A stretch of DNA of 20,999 nt. Origin: Spirochaetaceae bacterium. Lineage in GTDB: Bacteria; Spirochaetota; Spirochaetia; UBA9216. This document shows positions 6,755 to 14,175 of this stretch, piece after piece. Under the pieces are notes generated by a model, which made no database searches, was not told the DNA's origin, and saw nothing but the letters and a program-made list of their open reading frames with translations. The position numbers and the translations under genes were made by a program. The DNA is taken from the NCBI GenBank assembly GCA_028527945.1, contig JAQQAK010000227.1, positions 1 through 20,999 on the forward strand, read 5' to 3'. How positions within the stretch are numbered: the stretch's first letter is position 1; each line of letters begins with the position of its first letter.

Positions 6755-7555
6755 ATGTTCGGAAAAAATAAAGATACAAAAAAACGAGATGAACTTCTTC
6801 AGAATATACGTGATGATTATGAAACACTTGTAAGCATGTATGAACGTTCTCCAAATTTAGGGCTTCAATTTGAATCAAGATATAATGATGCTTTAAAGTT
6901 TAGGCTAAACTTGTCCAATTTTTTCGAAGCAGAAAAAGATGCTGTTAAAGCTCTTTTAAAACAGTCTGAAGATCTAAAGAAGGCCGAAGAAGCTCAGAAA
7001 AAAGTATCTGAAAGTTCAAAAGAAGATAAACCTTCTAAACCAGAAGAGAAGATGAGCTATGCGGATAAGATTCTTAAGGAATTTGAAGATAGAATTCGCC
7101 AATATCCTGGACTAAGAATTCACCCTGATGCCGATTTGGAAATGAGAAAACTTTTTGGTGCTTTAGCCAATATGGAACAAGAGCATTGGGGAACTGTAGA
7201 TGGGATTATTCGAAAAGCTTATGGTTCAAAGCGTTTTAATGAATCTATAGATCTTGAACCTGAGGTTAACCGAATGTGTATTGCTGCACATGATGGGATT
7301 CCTTCAGGGCTTGATACGTATTTCAGGCTTCTTGAACGAAAACCCAGAAACTATACTGATATTGAAAATGAGCAAAAAAGATGTCTTTTAAATGCTGCAT
7401 CACTTCTTAAGAAATTACAAATGGAAATAATAAAAGCGTTGGATAATAGTCAGTTGCTTGGCACAAAAGAGCGTCAAAAACTTGAAGATTCAAAAAAATA
7501 TATTGATGGCATAATGAGAGACTTTAGGCTTACTGATTTAGCCAGACTTGTTTAG
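6755..7555 (+). CDS. Conserved-looking hypothetical protein with coiled coil
   Basis: I do not recognise this 266-residue family. It is highly charged and soluble, with no signal peptide or membrane segment. Residues 1-75 look helical (heptad-like L/F spacing), 76-100 are a K/E/S/P-rich linker (KAEEAQKKVSESSKEDKPSKPEE), and 100-266 form a second helical region containing RQYPGLRIHPDADLEM and EQEHWGTVDG. Codon use matches neighbouring genes, so it is a real gene. Transcription should come from the perfect promoter at 6626-6654; the ribosome site is weak (CGGGA at 6745-6749). It is convergent with the lipoprotein gene, 18 nt away. A structural or adaptor role is possible but unsupported. Confidence 0.75.
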   Translation: MFGKNKDTKKRDELLQNIRDDYETLVSMYERSPNLGLQFESRYNDALKFRLNLSNFFEAEKDAVKALLKQSEDLKKAEEAQKKVSESSKEDKPSKPEEKMSYADKILKEFEDRIRQYPGLRIHPDADLEMRKLFGALANMEQEHWGTVDGIIRKAYGSKRFNESIDLEPEVNRMCIAAHDGIPSGLDTYFRLLERKPRNYTDIENEQKRCLLNAASLLKKLQMEIIKALDNSQLLGTKERQKLEDSKKYIDGIMRDFRLTDLARLV

Positions 7556-7573
7556 ATTTCTTGCATTTTTATA

Positions 7574-8614
7574 TTATTTAGGAACATAGATTTCTTCTGT
7601 ATTATTGTATCCAAAGCTATACCCACTCGTTGGAGTAATATGCCAGTCTGTAGCTGAATTAGTATCGGCTGCTCCTGGTGTTCTGCATATTGATCTTGTA
7701 GCAGTTGAGTCTTCTGGGTTTATAGCGTCCTCAGGGGAGAGCTTTAGATTATCTGATAAACTATTCCATCCACCTTCTTCCTGTATCTGAATACTTTTGT
7801 TGAGCATTTTGGTGCTGCCAAAACCCGAATATTTTTCATCGGAAGATGACGTCCTGTTTGAGTATAATACCGCATCAATTAGTTCTCCTCCTGGGAAGCT
7901 GTAAAGGCATATTGTTCCGTTATTTCCTCCTAATCCATTTCCTCCTTCTACCCAAAAGTCTCTTGCAGTATCTGATGCGTCAAATCCTTCTGATATACTT
8001 AATTCAGATGTTGTTTCATCTATTTCCTCAGCTATCCCTTTGGGTTTGAAATGAATTAAGATAAAATCACCTGCGCTAACTTCGCATGAAGGAAATGTAA
8101 AAGAGTCTTCTATATAATCTGTAGTTCCTTCAACCAGAAATAACCCGGCAAGATTCCCTCCTTCTTGGACCAATAGTTCCACAACATCGGGATGTTTAGC
8201 TGAGCCTTGTGTTGTGAATTCGTTTATAAGTATGTTTGGTATATTTGAGTTATAACCATAAAATGGCATCATGAATTTCATAGAATTTCTGCTTTCATCT
8301 TCTACGGTTGCTTCTATTACATAATGTGTTCCAGCGTTTAGGTTTGAGCTAAAATTTAAAATGAGATTTGAGCCTTTATTTTCTATTGTAATTTCTCCCA
8401 CAGCTGGAGTTATTATTGGAGCAGAATCTATATTAATATTTTCATTAAATTGTAAGGATATGCTTCTTTCATTAATGGGTGATATGCCTTCAATTACTGG
8501 TGGAAATAAATCAGTTCCTGAAAAGTCACGAAGATCTTCTATCGGTGAGCATGAACTACATGATATAGTCATTATTGATGCTGCTAAAATACAAAATAAA
8601 CTAATTCTCATCAT
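7574..8614 (-). CDS. Exported lipoprotein with Ig-like and lamin-tail-like domains
   Basis: Predicted envelope lipoprotein of unknown role. From ATG 8614 there are 346 residues: a short charged start, a hydrophobic segment (4-17) and a relaxed spirochaete-style lipobox ending at Cys19 (MTISC). Residues about 38-117 (FPPVIEGISPINERSISLQF onward) resemble a bacterial Ig-like SbsA domain. From about 126 (NILINEFTTQG) to about 265 the pattern matches lamin-tail-like (LTD) domains seen in secreted bacterial proteins, with PDVVELLVQEGG, LIDAVLYSN and a late RTPGAAD block. The frame stays open to TTG 8650, but a lipoprotein signal fits the ATG pair at 8614/8611; there is no ribosome site at either. 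A surface adhesion or nucleic-acid-related role would be speculation. Confidence 0.75.
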   Translation of the reverse strand: MMRISLFCILAASIMTISCSSCSPIEDLRDFSGTDLFPPVIEGISPINERSISLQFNENINIDSAPIITPAVGEITIENKGSNLILNFSSNLNAGTHYVIEATVEDESRNSMKFMMPFYGYNSNIPNILINEFTTQGSAKHPDVVELLVQEGGNLAGLFLVEGTTDYIEDSFTFPSCEVSAGDFILIHFKPKGIAEEIDETTSELSISEGFDASDTARDFWVEGGNGLGGNNGTICLYSFPGGELIDAVLYSNRTSSSDEKYSGFGSTKMLNKSIQIQEEGGWNSLSDNLKLSPEDAINPEDSTATRSICRTPGAADTNSATDWHITPTSGYSFGYNNTEEIYVPK

Positions 8615-8668
8615 GCAAAACAATAATATTTGATTATTATACTGCTTCAAATCTGTTTTATAACAAGC

Positions 8669-8697
8669 TTTTCACAAAGTCGCATTTTAAGTATAAT
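8669..8697 (+). promoter_or_regulatory. Candidate glmS promoter
   Basis: TTTTCA (8669-8674), 17 bp, TATAAT (8692-8697), with transcription starting near 8704. The ribosome site AGGGGG (8723-8728) then precedes ATG 8736. The leader is too short for a glmS ribozyme. Confidence 0.4.
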
Positions 8698-8735
8698 CAC
8701 TCATATTTTGTTTTTGCTAAATAGGGGGCTATTTT

Positions 8736-10559
8736 ATGTGTGGCATAGTTGGTTACTGTGGAGAAAGAGACGCTGCATCTATTCTTGTTGAAGGACTCAA
8801 ACGTATGGAATACCGTGGGTATGATTCTTCCGGGATTAGTGTCGGTTTTGATAATAAGCTAACTGTAATTAAGAAAAAAGGTAAGATTAGTAATCTTCAG
8901 GCAGCTCTTCCTTCGAAAATCCCCGGCACCTACGGAATAGGACACACCAGATGGGCCACTCATGGAGAGGTCACTGATTTAAATGCTCACCCTCATTCAG
9001 ATTCAAGCGGTAAAATCACAATTGTTCATAATGGTATTATTGAAAATTATATTACTCTCAGAAAAAAGCTTTCTGAGAATGGTGTGAAGTTACTAACAGA
9101 AACAGACTCAGAAGTTATTGCTCACCTTGTTGCAAATTTTTATGATGGAGATCTTGAGCGGGCAGTAAAAGAGGCTCTTAAACATCTTGAAGGCACTTAT
9201 GGAATTGTTGCTATTCATGCTGATGAACCAGGAAGGATGGTTGGTGCCAGAAATGGTTCACCGCTTGTTTTGGGGCTTGGTGAAGATGAGATGTTTTTAG
9301 CTTCTGATGTTACAGCAATGATGTCATATACAAAACAGGTTGTGTACTTAGAAGATGGCGATATTGTAACTGTAGATAAAAATGGTTTTAAAACAACTGA
9401 TATACGAGATAATGAACGTGATAAGACAGTTAGTACTGTTGGTTGGGATATTGGTGAAATAGAAAAAGAAGGTTACCCGACATTTATGGAGAAAGAAATT
9501 TTTGAACAACCTCAATCGATTCTCCGTGGAATGAGCGGCCGCCTTGATATAGATCAGGGAACAGCAAAGCTTGGTGGGCTTAACATGAGTAGTAAAGACC
9601 TTCGTCTCGTAAACAGGGTGATAATCCTTGCGGCTGGGACTTCATATTATTCAGCTATGGTCTGTTCTTATCTTCTTGAAAAAATAGCAAGAATTCCATG
9701 CAGCGCAGAGCTTAGTTCTGAAATACGATATAAAAATCCTATAGTTGATCCTAATACACTATACTTTGTCGTTTCTCAGTCTGGAGAAACTGCGGATAGT
9801 TTATATGCAATGCGGGAGCTTAGGAGAAAAGGCGCGACAGTTCTTGGAATTTGTAATGTTGTTGGCTCTACAATTCCCAGAGAGTCTGACGGTGGTGTAT
9901 ATATTCATTCCGGACCTGAAATTGCGGTAGCTTCTACCAAGGCTTTTACTTCTCAGCTTACAGCGATGTATTTATTTAGTCTTATAATGGGAAGAATGCG
10001 TGATATGTCTATGAGTCAAGGTAAAGCTTTTGTAGACGCTATGGATGGATTACCAGCTCAGATTGAAACTGTTCTATCTCAGAATGCTCATATAAAGACT
10101 GTTGCTGAGAAATATTCTGATTGTACTTCATTCTTTTATTTAGGGCGTGGGCTTACCTATCCGATCGCTCTTGAAGGTGCTTTAAAACTTAAAGAAATTT
10201 CATACATCCACGCGGAAGGGTACTCTGCTGGAGAATTAAAACATGGTCCGATTGCTCTTATTAATGAAGTTACTCCATCGGTATTTATTGTTCCAAAGGA
10301 TAGCTTAAGGGAAAAGATTATTTCCAATATGAAGGAAGTTAAGGCCAGAAAGGGGCCTATCATTGCTATAGCAGTAGAAGGTGACGAGGATGTTGCCGGA
10401 ATTGCAGATGATGTAATTTTTGTTCCAGAGGCGCATGAACTTATGTACCCATTTTTGATGGTTGTGCCTCTTCAGTTATTTGCTTACCATACGGCTGTTG
10501 CTCTTGGCAGAAATGTCGATCAGCCCAGGAATTTAGCAAAGTCTGTTACAGTAGAGTAA
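8736..10559 (+). CDS. glmS: Glutamine--fructose-6-phosphate aminotransferase (isomerizing)
   Basis: Makes glucosamine 6-phosphate from fructose 6-phosphate and glutamine, the first committed step to UDP-GlcNAc and peptidoglycan. The 607 residues match the family length (E. coli 609). The class II glutaminase domain begins with catalytic Cys2 (MCGIVGY) and contains HTRWATHGEVTDLNAHPH (70-87) and HNGIIENY (98-105). The synthase half has two SIS domains: the first with SQSGETADS and ASTKAFTSQL, the second with GRGLTYPIALEGALKLKEIS and the ELKHGP loop. The C-terminus DQPRNLAKSVTVE is the standard ending with the substrate-binding Lys. Single gene, with its own promoter and a terminator overlapping its stop. 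Confidence 0.98.
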   Translation: MCGIVGYCGERDAASILVEGLKRMEYRGYDSSGISVGFDNKLTVIKKKGKISNLQAALPSKIPGTYGIGHTRWATHGEVTDLNAHPHSDSSGKITIVHNGIIENYITLRKKLSENGVKLLTETDSEVIAHLVANFYDGDLERAVKEALKHLEGTYGIVAIHADEPGRMVGARNGSPLVLGLGEDEMFLASDVTAMMSYTKQVVYLEDGDIVTVDKNGFKTTDIRDNERDKTVSTVGWDIGEIEKEGYPTFMEKEIFEQPQSILRGMSGRLDIDQGTAKLGGLNMSSKDLRLVNRVIILAAGTSYYSAMVCSYLLEKIARIPCSAELSSEIRYKNPIVDPNTLYFVVSQSGETADSLYAMRELRRKGATVLGICNVVGSTIPRESDGGVYIHSGPEIAVASTKAFTSQLTAMYLFSLIMGRMRDMSMSQGKAFVDAMDGLPAQIETVLSQNAHIKTVAEKYSDCTSFFYLGRGLTYPIALEGALKLKEISYIHAEGYSAGELKHGPIALINEVTPSVFIVPKDSLREKIISNMKEVKARKGPIIAIAVEGDEDVAGIADDVIFVPEAHELMYPFLMVVPLQLFAYHTAVALGRNVDQPRNLAKSVTVE

Positions 10560-10590
10560 GGGCAAATCTATTAATTAGACGCCCTTTTCT
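10558..10590 (+). terminator. Intrinsic terminator of glmS
   Basis: AAGGGC (10558-10563, overlapping the TAA stop) pairs with GCCCTT (10581-10586), 17-nt loop, followed by TTCTTTT. It also overlaps the end of the convergent iclR-type gene. Confidence 0.6.
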
Positions 10591-11410
10591 TTTCAAGGAG
10601 TTTTTCTCCTGCAGGAAACTGGTTTGCACTGGACATTAGTGTACTGCATGCTCTGTCAAGGATTTGTGCGTATTGAGGTAGCAGATCATCCTGCATACTC
10701 ATTGTTGTTCCTGAAATACTGATTGCTCCTGTTGCATAACCATCGCTGTTGCGAATAGCTTTGGCTATACATTTTACTCCAGGAGTCTCTTCTTCAATAT
10801 CTAATGCGAAACCTCTTTCTCTTATTTCTTCAAGGTGTTTTAACAATGTATTTCGATCTGTGATTGTATTTTTAGTAATGGCTGGGAGTCCCCATTTGTC
10901 AATAATCTGTTCTACCTCATTTTTCGGAAGATAAGAAAGAATTGCTTTGCCGCCACCTGTACAATGCATTGGTAGAGTTTTTCCACTTATAGAATATTTT
11001 TCCATTCTTCGGCTGGGATAAACTCCTTCTAAGTAAAGGCTTCTTCCTTCTATATGTGTTGTCAGATATACAATTTCACCTGTTTCCAATTGTATATCTT
11101 CCAAGAAGGGTAGCGCGTACTGAACTACTGGAATTGATGAACGGAGAGAATAGCTTAAGCCCAGTATTTTGTACCCTAGACGGTAACCTTGTTCTCCTGT
11201 ACCGCGAGTTAAGTATCCTACCTGTTCTAGTGTCTTAATTAAATTTGATACCGTGCTTTTTGGTAAAGAAAGCTGCTTACTTATTTGTCCAAGACTCATC
11301 ACAGGTTGTTCTGGTGAGAAGCATTCTAGGACACAAATAGCCTTAAATACTGAATTCACAAATCCTGGCTGTTCCTTGTGGTTCATTGTCATTTCTTGTA
11401 AATCGTTCAT
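10571..11410 (-). CDS. IclR-family transcriptional regulator
   Basis: Probable local regulator of the divergent sugar-acid cluster. The 279-residue product has a winged helix-turn-helix at about 17-80 (SVFKAICVLECF, LSLPKSTVSNLIKTLEQVGYL) and an IclR effector domain at about 95-260, with CTGGGKAILSYLP corresponding to the conserved GKAxLA segment and TPGVKCIAKAIRNSDGYATGAISISG at its end. The length is normal. ATG 11410 follows a clear AGGAG ribosome site. Members of this family, such as KdgR, often control KDG or uronate catabolism and respond to a pathway intermediate. That fits the eda/kdgK genes next door, but the ligand here is inferred. Confidence 0.93.
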   Translation of the reverse strand: MNDLQEMTMNHKEQPGFVNSVFKAICVLECFSPEQPVMSLGQISKQLSLPKSTVSNLIKTLEQVGYLTRGTGEQGYRLGYKILGLSYSLRSSIPVVQYALPFLEDIQLETGEIVYLTTHIEGRSLYLEGVYPSRRMEKYSISGKTLPMHCTGGGKAILSYLPKNEVEQIIDKWGLPAITKNTITDRNTLLKHLEEIRERGFALDIEEETPGVKCIAKAIRNSDGYATGAISISGTTMSMQDDLLPQYAQILDRACSTLMSSANQFPAGEKLLEKKRASN

Positions 11411-11430
11411 TTAACTCCTCTCGTCTTATT

Positions 11431-11459
11431 ATTATGTAATATTATTATTATTCTATCAA
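11431..11459 (-). promoter_or_regulatory. Candidate promoter of the iclR-family gene
   Basis: Read leftward: TTGATA (11459-11454), 17 bp, CATAAT (11436-11431), both 5 of 6 matches. The transcript would start near 11424, leaving just enough leader for the AGGAG ribosome site. Confidence 0.45.
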
Positions 11460-11496
11460 ATACCATGAAATTAATACTCTATGATTTTATACGAAA

Positions 11497-11541
11497 ATAA
11501 AACATTGACAACTGAAATTTTATATTATATAGTTGTTTTAT
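11497..11541. promoter_or_regulatory. Palindromic operator candidate overlapping the catabolic promoter
   Basis: ATAAAACA (11497-11504) is inverted in TGTTTTAT (11534-11541), and ACAACT (11508-11513) in AGTTGT (11531-11536). The arms flank and overlap the -35 and -10 boxes of the dapA-like promoter. This is a natural place for the divergently encoded IclR protein to bind, though the link is inferred. The ATAAAACA arm resembles the AT-rich half-sites described for KdgR. Confidence 0.45.
11505..11533 (+). promoter_or_regulatory. Sigma-70 promoter of the sugar-acid cluster
   Basis: TTGACA (11505-11510), 17 bp, TATAGT (11528-11533). The predicted start near 11540 gives a leader of about 90 nt before ATG 11629. 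No riboswitch is recognised in the leader. Confidence 0.65.
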
Positions 11542-11628
11542 AAACAGCAATACCGTATAAAGTACAGCAATGCTGAACGAAGGTGCAATAATGAATTATT
11601 GGCAACAGATATTGCAGGAGGATTTATA

Positions 11629-12513
11629 ATGAAAAAGTTATTCGGTGTTATTACCGCGATGACAACACCCTTTTCGAAAGAGGGTAATGTGGATATATCT
11701 GCTATTGAACAGCAAACTGATTTTCTAATTGAAAAAGGGGTAAATTGTTTATATCCAACAGGAACAACTGGAGAAATGTTTCTGTTAAATACTGAGGAAC
11801 GTAAAAATATAGCTGAAGCAGTAATTAATAAAGCAAATGGTCGTGCTACCGTATATATTCATACTGGTGCGATGACTATTGATGAAACTATTGCTTTATC
11901 TATACATGCTAAAGAAGCTGGGGCTGATGGTATAGGGGTGGTAACTCCAAGTTACTTTACTGTAGATGATAGAGCAATGATTGCTTATTATAAAGAAGTT
12001 TGTGAAGCTGTGCCTTCGGACTTTCCTGTATATGTATATGTAATACCTCAATTAGCACATAATGATATTTCTCCTGAATGTATGGAAGAAATATGCAGGG
12101 TTTGTCCAAATGTTGTTGGAGTAAAATATAGTTATCCTGACTTTAGGCGCTTGATGGCATATATGCGCTGTAAAAATGGAAAATTCTCAGTGGTGTTTGG
12201 TGCGGATGATATGTTTTTACCGGCATTAACAGCTGGAGCAGATGGAACTGTTTCAGGATGTTCAGGACCTTTTCCTGAGGTTTTTGTTGAAATATATAAA
12301 AAATATATTGATGGAGATATTGCTGGGGCTATGGAATCTCAGATTAAAGCTAATGAGCTTGTTTTCTTAATGAAGAGCGGCGCAGATATGTCTATTTTTA
12401 AGAATATTCTTAGTTTTAGAGGTGTGTGTGGGGGGCATATGAGAAGTCCACTTAAAGATCTTGCTAAAGAAGATGTTGAAATACTACATGATAGAGTAAA
12501 GCCTTGGCTTTAA
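11629..12513 (+). CDS. DapA/NanA-family aldolase or dehydratase
   Basis: Class I (Schiff-base) TIM-barrel lyase of 294 residues, normal length. The Schiff-base Lys166 is in GVKYS, Tyr137 is in YVYVIPQ, and the carboxylate-binding loop is PTGTTGEM (43-50). True dihydrodipicolinate synthases have an Arg soon after YNVP; here the sequence is IPQLAHNDIS, which points away from lysine synthesis and towards a 2-keto-acid enzyme such as a KDG aldolase, sialic-acid-lyase-like enzyme or deoxy-keto-glucarate dehydratase. ATG 11629 follows a strong AGGAGG site 7 nt upstream; the TTG at 11533 adds unrelated residues. First gene of the cluster with tctCBA, eda and kdgK, so a sugar-acid substrate is likely. 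Confidence 0.85.
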   Translation: MKKLFGVITAMTTPFSKEGNVDISAIEQQTDFLIEKGVNCLYPTGTTGEMFLLNTEERKNIAEAVINKANGRATVYIHTGAMTIDETIALSIHAKEAGADGIGVVTPSYFTVDDRAMIAYYKEVCEAVPSDFPVYVYVIPQLAHNDISPECMEEICRVCPNVVGVKYSYPDFRRLMAYMRCKNGKFSVVFGADDMFLPALTAGADGTVSGCSGPFPEVFVEIYKKYIDGDIAGAMESQIKANELVFLMKSGADMSIFKNILSFRGVCGGHMRSPLKDLAKEDVEILHDRVKPWL

Positions 12514-12528
12514 ATTAGGTTGATTTTT

Positions 12529-12548
12529 CACGTTCAAATCTGAGCGTG
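12529..12548 (+). other. Intercistronic hairpin between the dapA-like gene and tctC
   Basis: CACGTTCA (12529-12536) pairs with TGAGCGTG (12541-12548), one G-U, 4-nt loop. No T-run follows, so it is more likely an RNA processing or stability element than a terminator. Confidence 0.5.
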
Positions 12549-12585
12549 TTGAATATATAATTTACATAAAAAAGGAGTAAGACAG

Positions 12586-13587
12586 ATGAAGAGATTTTTA
12601 ACTTTAGCTTTTGTTATTATAACAGCGTTTGCTGTTATAAGCTGTAGCAAAACTGACAATTCGAGGGTGTCATCAGGCAGTAAGGGGGCTGCAGTTGATT
12701 TTCCAGCAGGTAGACAGGTTACAATTGTTGTTCCATATTCGGCAGGAGGCGCAAGTGATATGACTGCCAGAATATTTGCTTCTGAATTAGAGAAATCATT
12801 AGGAACCAAGATCCTTGTAACAAATGTAACAGGAGCTTCAGGAGCTGTTGGCCTTGAAAAGGTTAGAAGCAGCAAGCCAGATGGCTATACTATAGGATAT
12901 ATGCCTGTAGAATCTACTATGCTTAGAGCTTTAGGGTTTACAGATTTGTCTACAGATGATTATCGTTTCATTGCCAGAGCGATGACTATACCTGCTGCAA
13001 TCACAGTAAAAGCTGACAGCCCATGGAACACCTTTGATGATTTTATTGCTTACGCTAAAGAGAATCCTGGTGATATTCAGGTTGGAAATTCTGGTACAGG
13101 TTCAATTTGGCAGATAGCCGCAGTTACTGTAGAAAAGAAAACCGGAGTTAGTTTTACACATGTCCCATTTGATGGAGCGGCTCCTGCGGTTGCGGCTCTT
13201 CTTGGCGGAAACATTCAGGCTGTTGCTGTAAGTCCTTCAGAAGTGAAAAACAGTGTAGATTCTGGAGATCTTAAAGTTCTTGCAGTTCTTGGAGAAGAAA
13301 GATCTTCTGTTGTTCCAGACGTAGAAACCGCTACAGAAATGGGTGTTGATGTTGTAATTCAGGGGTGGGGCGGTTTTGCTGTTCCAAAAGGCACGCCTGA
13401 AAATGTTGTAAAGATTCTTGAAGAAGCCGCAAAAACAGCAATCAATACAGATGCTATGAAAAAAATGTTGGCTTCCAAAGGGTTTGAACATAGTTATTTG
13501 AGCGGAGAAGAAATGGATAATAAAGCTGCTGCTGAATTAAAATATTTTAGCGAGCTTATCCCAAGTTTGGGTATTGTTCAGAATTAA
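12586..13587 (+). CDS. tctC: Tripartite tricarboxylate transporter solute-binding lipoprotein (TctC/Bug family)
   Basis: Extracytoplasmic binding protein that captures an organic acid and delivers it to the TctAB membrane part. The 333 residues start with a signal peptide ending in a lipobox (FAVISC, Cys20), so it is membrane-anchored. The mature start PAGRQVTIVVPYSAGGASDMTAR is the classic Bug-family N-terminus, with the substrate loops GTGSIWQIAA and FDGAAPAVAALLGG further in. ATG 12586 has AAGGAG 8 nt upstream. It follows the dapA-like gene by 72 nt and is flanked on both sides by RNA hairpins. The ligand cannot be read from sequence; the neighbours suggest a sugar acid or related carboxylate. 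Confidence 0.93.
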   Translation: MKRFLTLAFVIITAFAVISCSKTDNSRVSSGSKGAAVDFPAGRQVTIVVPYSAGGASDMTARIFASELEKSLGTKILVTNVTGASGAVGLEKVRSSKPDGYTIGYMPVESTMLRALGFTDLSTDDYRFIARAMTIPAAITVKADSPWNTFDDFIAYAKENPGDIQVGNSGTGSIWQIAAVTVEKKTGVSFTHVPFDGAAPAVAALLGGNIQAVAVSPSEVKNSVDSGDLKVLAVLGEERSSVVPDVETATEMGVDVVIQGWGGFAVPKGTPENVVKILEEAAKTAINTDAMKKMLASKGFEHSYLSGEEMDNKAAAELKYFSELIPSLGIVQN

Positions 13588-13628
13588 TATATTGGGTAAT
13601 AGATTTTAATATCTATTCATATTTGAAG

Positions 13629-13657
13629 ACTGCGTTTGTTGGTAAAACGAACGCAGT
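13629..13657 (+). other. Strong 12-bp hairpin between tctC and tctB
   Basis: ACTGCGTTTGTT (13629-13640) pairs fully with AACGAACGCAGT (13646-13657), one G-U, 5-nt loop. It is followed by TTTCCCTT and then ATTTTATC, a poor T-run. Hairpins after binding-protein genes often protect that message and reduce downstream expression, giving excess binding protein over membrane subunits; this is a likely role here. Confidence 0.6.
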
Positions 13658-13694
13658 TTCCCTTACATTTTATCTTATAAAAAAGGAAATCTTT

Positions 13695-14156
13695 ATGCGT
13701 AAAGGAGATACAATTCCAGGAGCTCTTATTTCAGTTTTTGGTGTGATATTTCTAGTCGCGACACTAATGGATTCCAGAATGACAATAGCTCCGGTAACAT
13801 CTGATGGTGTTCCAGGCGCTGGCTTCTTTCCATTCGTTATGAGTCTTATTCTCATTCTGCTTGGTGCCGTGCTTTATATCAAAGGGGTACGTCAAAATGG
13901 GAGCGTACAGTATCTCAGTCTGACAGCTGAGACTAAACAGAACCTTAAAAAGCTTTTACTGGTTGTTGTTGGTTTAATTATTTTTCTAACATTATGGCAA
14001 TTGACGAAATTATTTTTTCTTTGGGTTTTTGTTTTTAGTATTTATTTAAATATGGTTTTTGAAAGAAGTATAAAATTTACAGCCATATATTCTGTCAGTC
14101 TAACCGCAATAGTTTATCTGGTATTTACTGTCGCGTTCTCAATTCAATTCAAATAA
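13695..14156 (+). CDS. tctB: Tripartite tricarboxylate transporter small membrane subunit
   Basis: Small integral membrane subunit of the TTT transporter. The 153 residues contain about four hydrophobic helices (roughly 8-25, 44-63, 88-106 and 128-150) and the family-typical loop DGVPGAGFFPFVMSLIL between helices 1 and 2. ATG 13695 has AGGAA shortly upstream; the earlier in-frame start at 13623 would run through the intercistronic hairpin and is rejected. It sits 108 nt after tctC and 19 nt before tctA, as usual for this system. TctB proteins diverge strongly, so the assignment leans on topology, loop and position. Confidence 0.9.
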   Translation: MRKGDTIPGALISVFGVIFLVATLMDSRMTIAPVTSDGVPGAGFFPFVMSLILILLGAVLYIKGVRQNGSVQYLSLTAETKQNLKKLLLVVVGLIIFLTLWQLTKLFFLWVFVFSIYLNMVFERSIKFTAIYSVSLTAIVYLVFTVAFSIQFK

Positions 14157-14175
14157 CTAAGGAGATGAAAACAAT

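Noticed and set aside
8651..8735. Possible glmS ribozyme in the glmS leader
   Set aside because: The space is far too short and none of the ribozyme core is visible.
11600..11618. TTGGCAACAGATATTGCA resembling a sigma-54 promoter before the dapA-like gene
   Set aside because: The GG-GC spacing is 11 nt instead of 10, and the start would fall at or inside the coding region; the sequence mainly provides the ribosome site context.
12534..12875. Leftward 113-residue open frame opposite tctC
   Set aside because: It overlaps the well-supported tctC coding sequence and has no ribosome site or recognisable domain.
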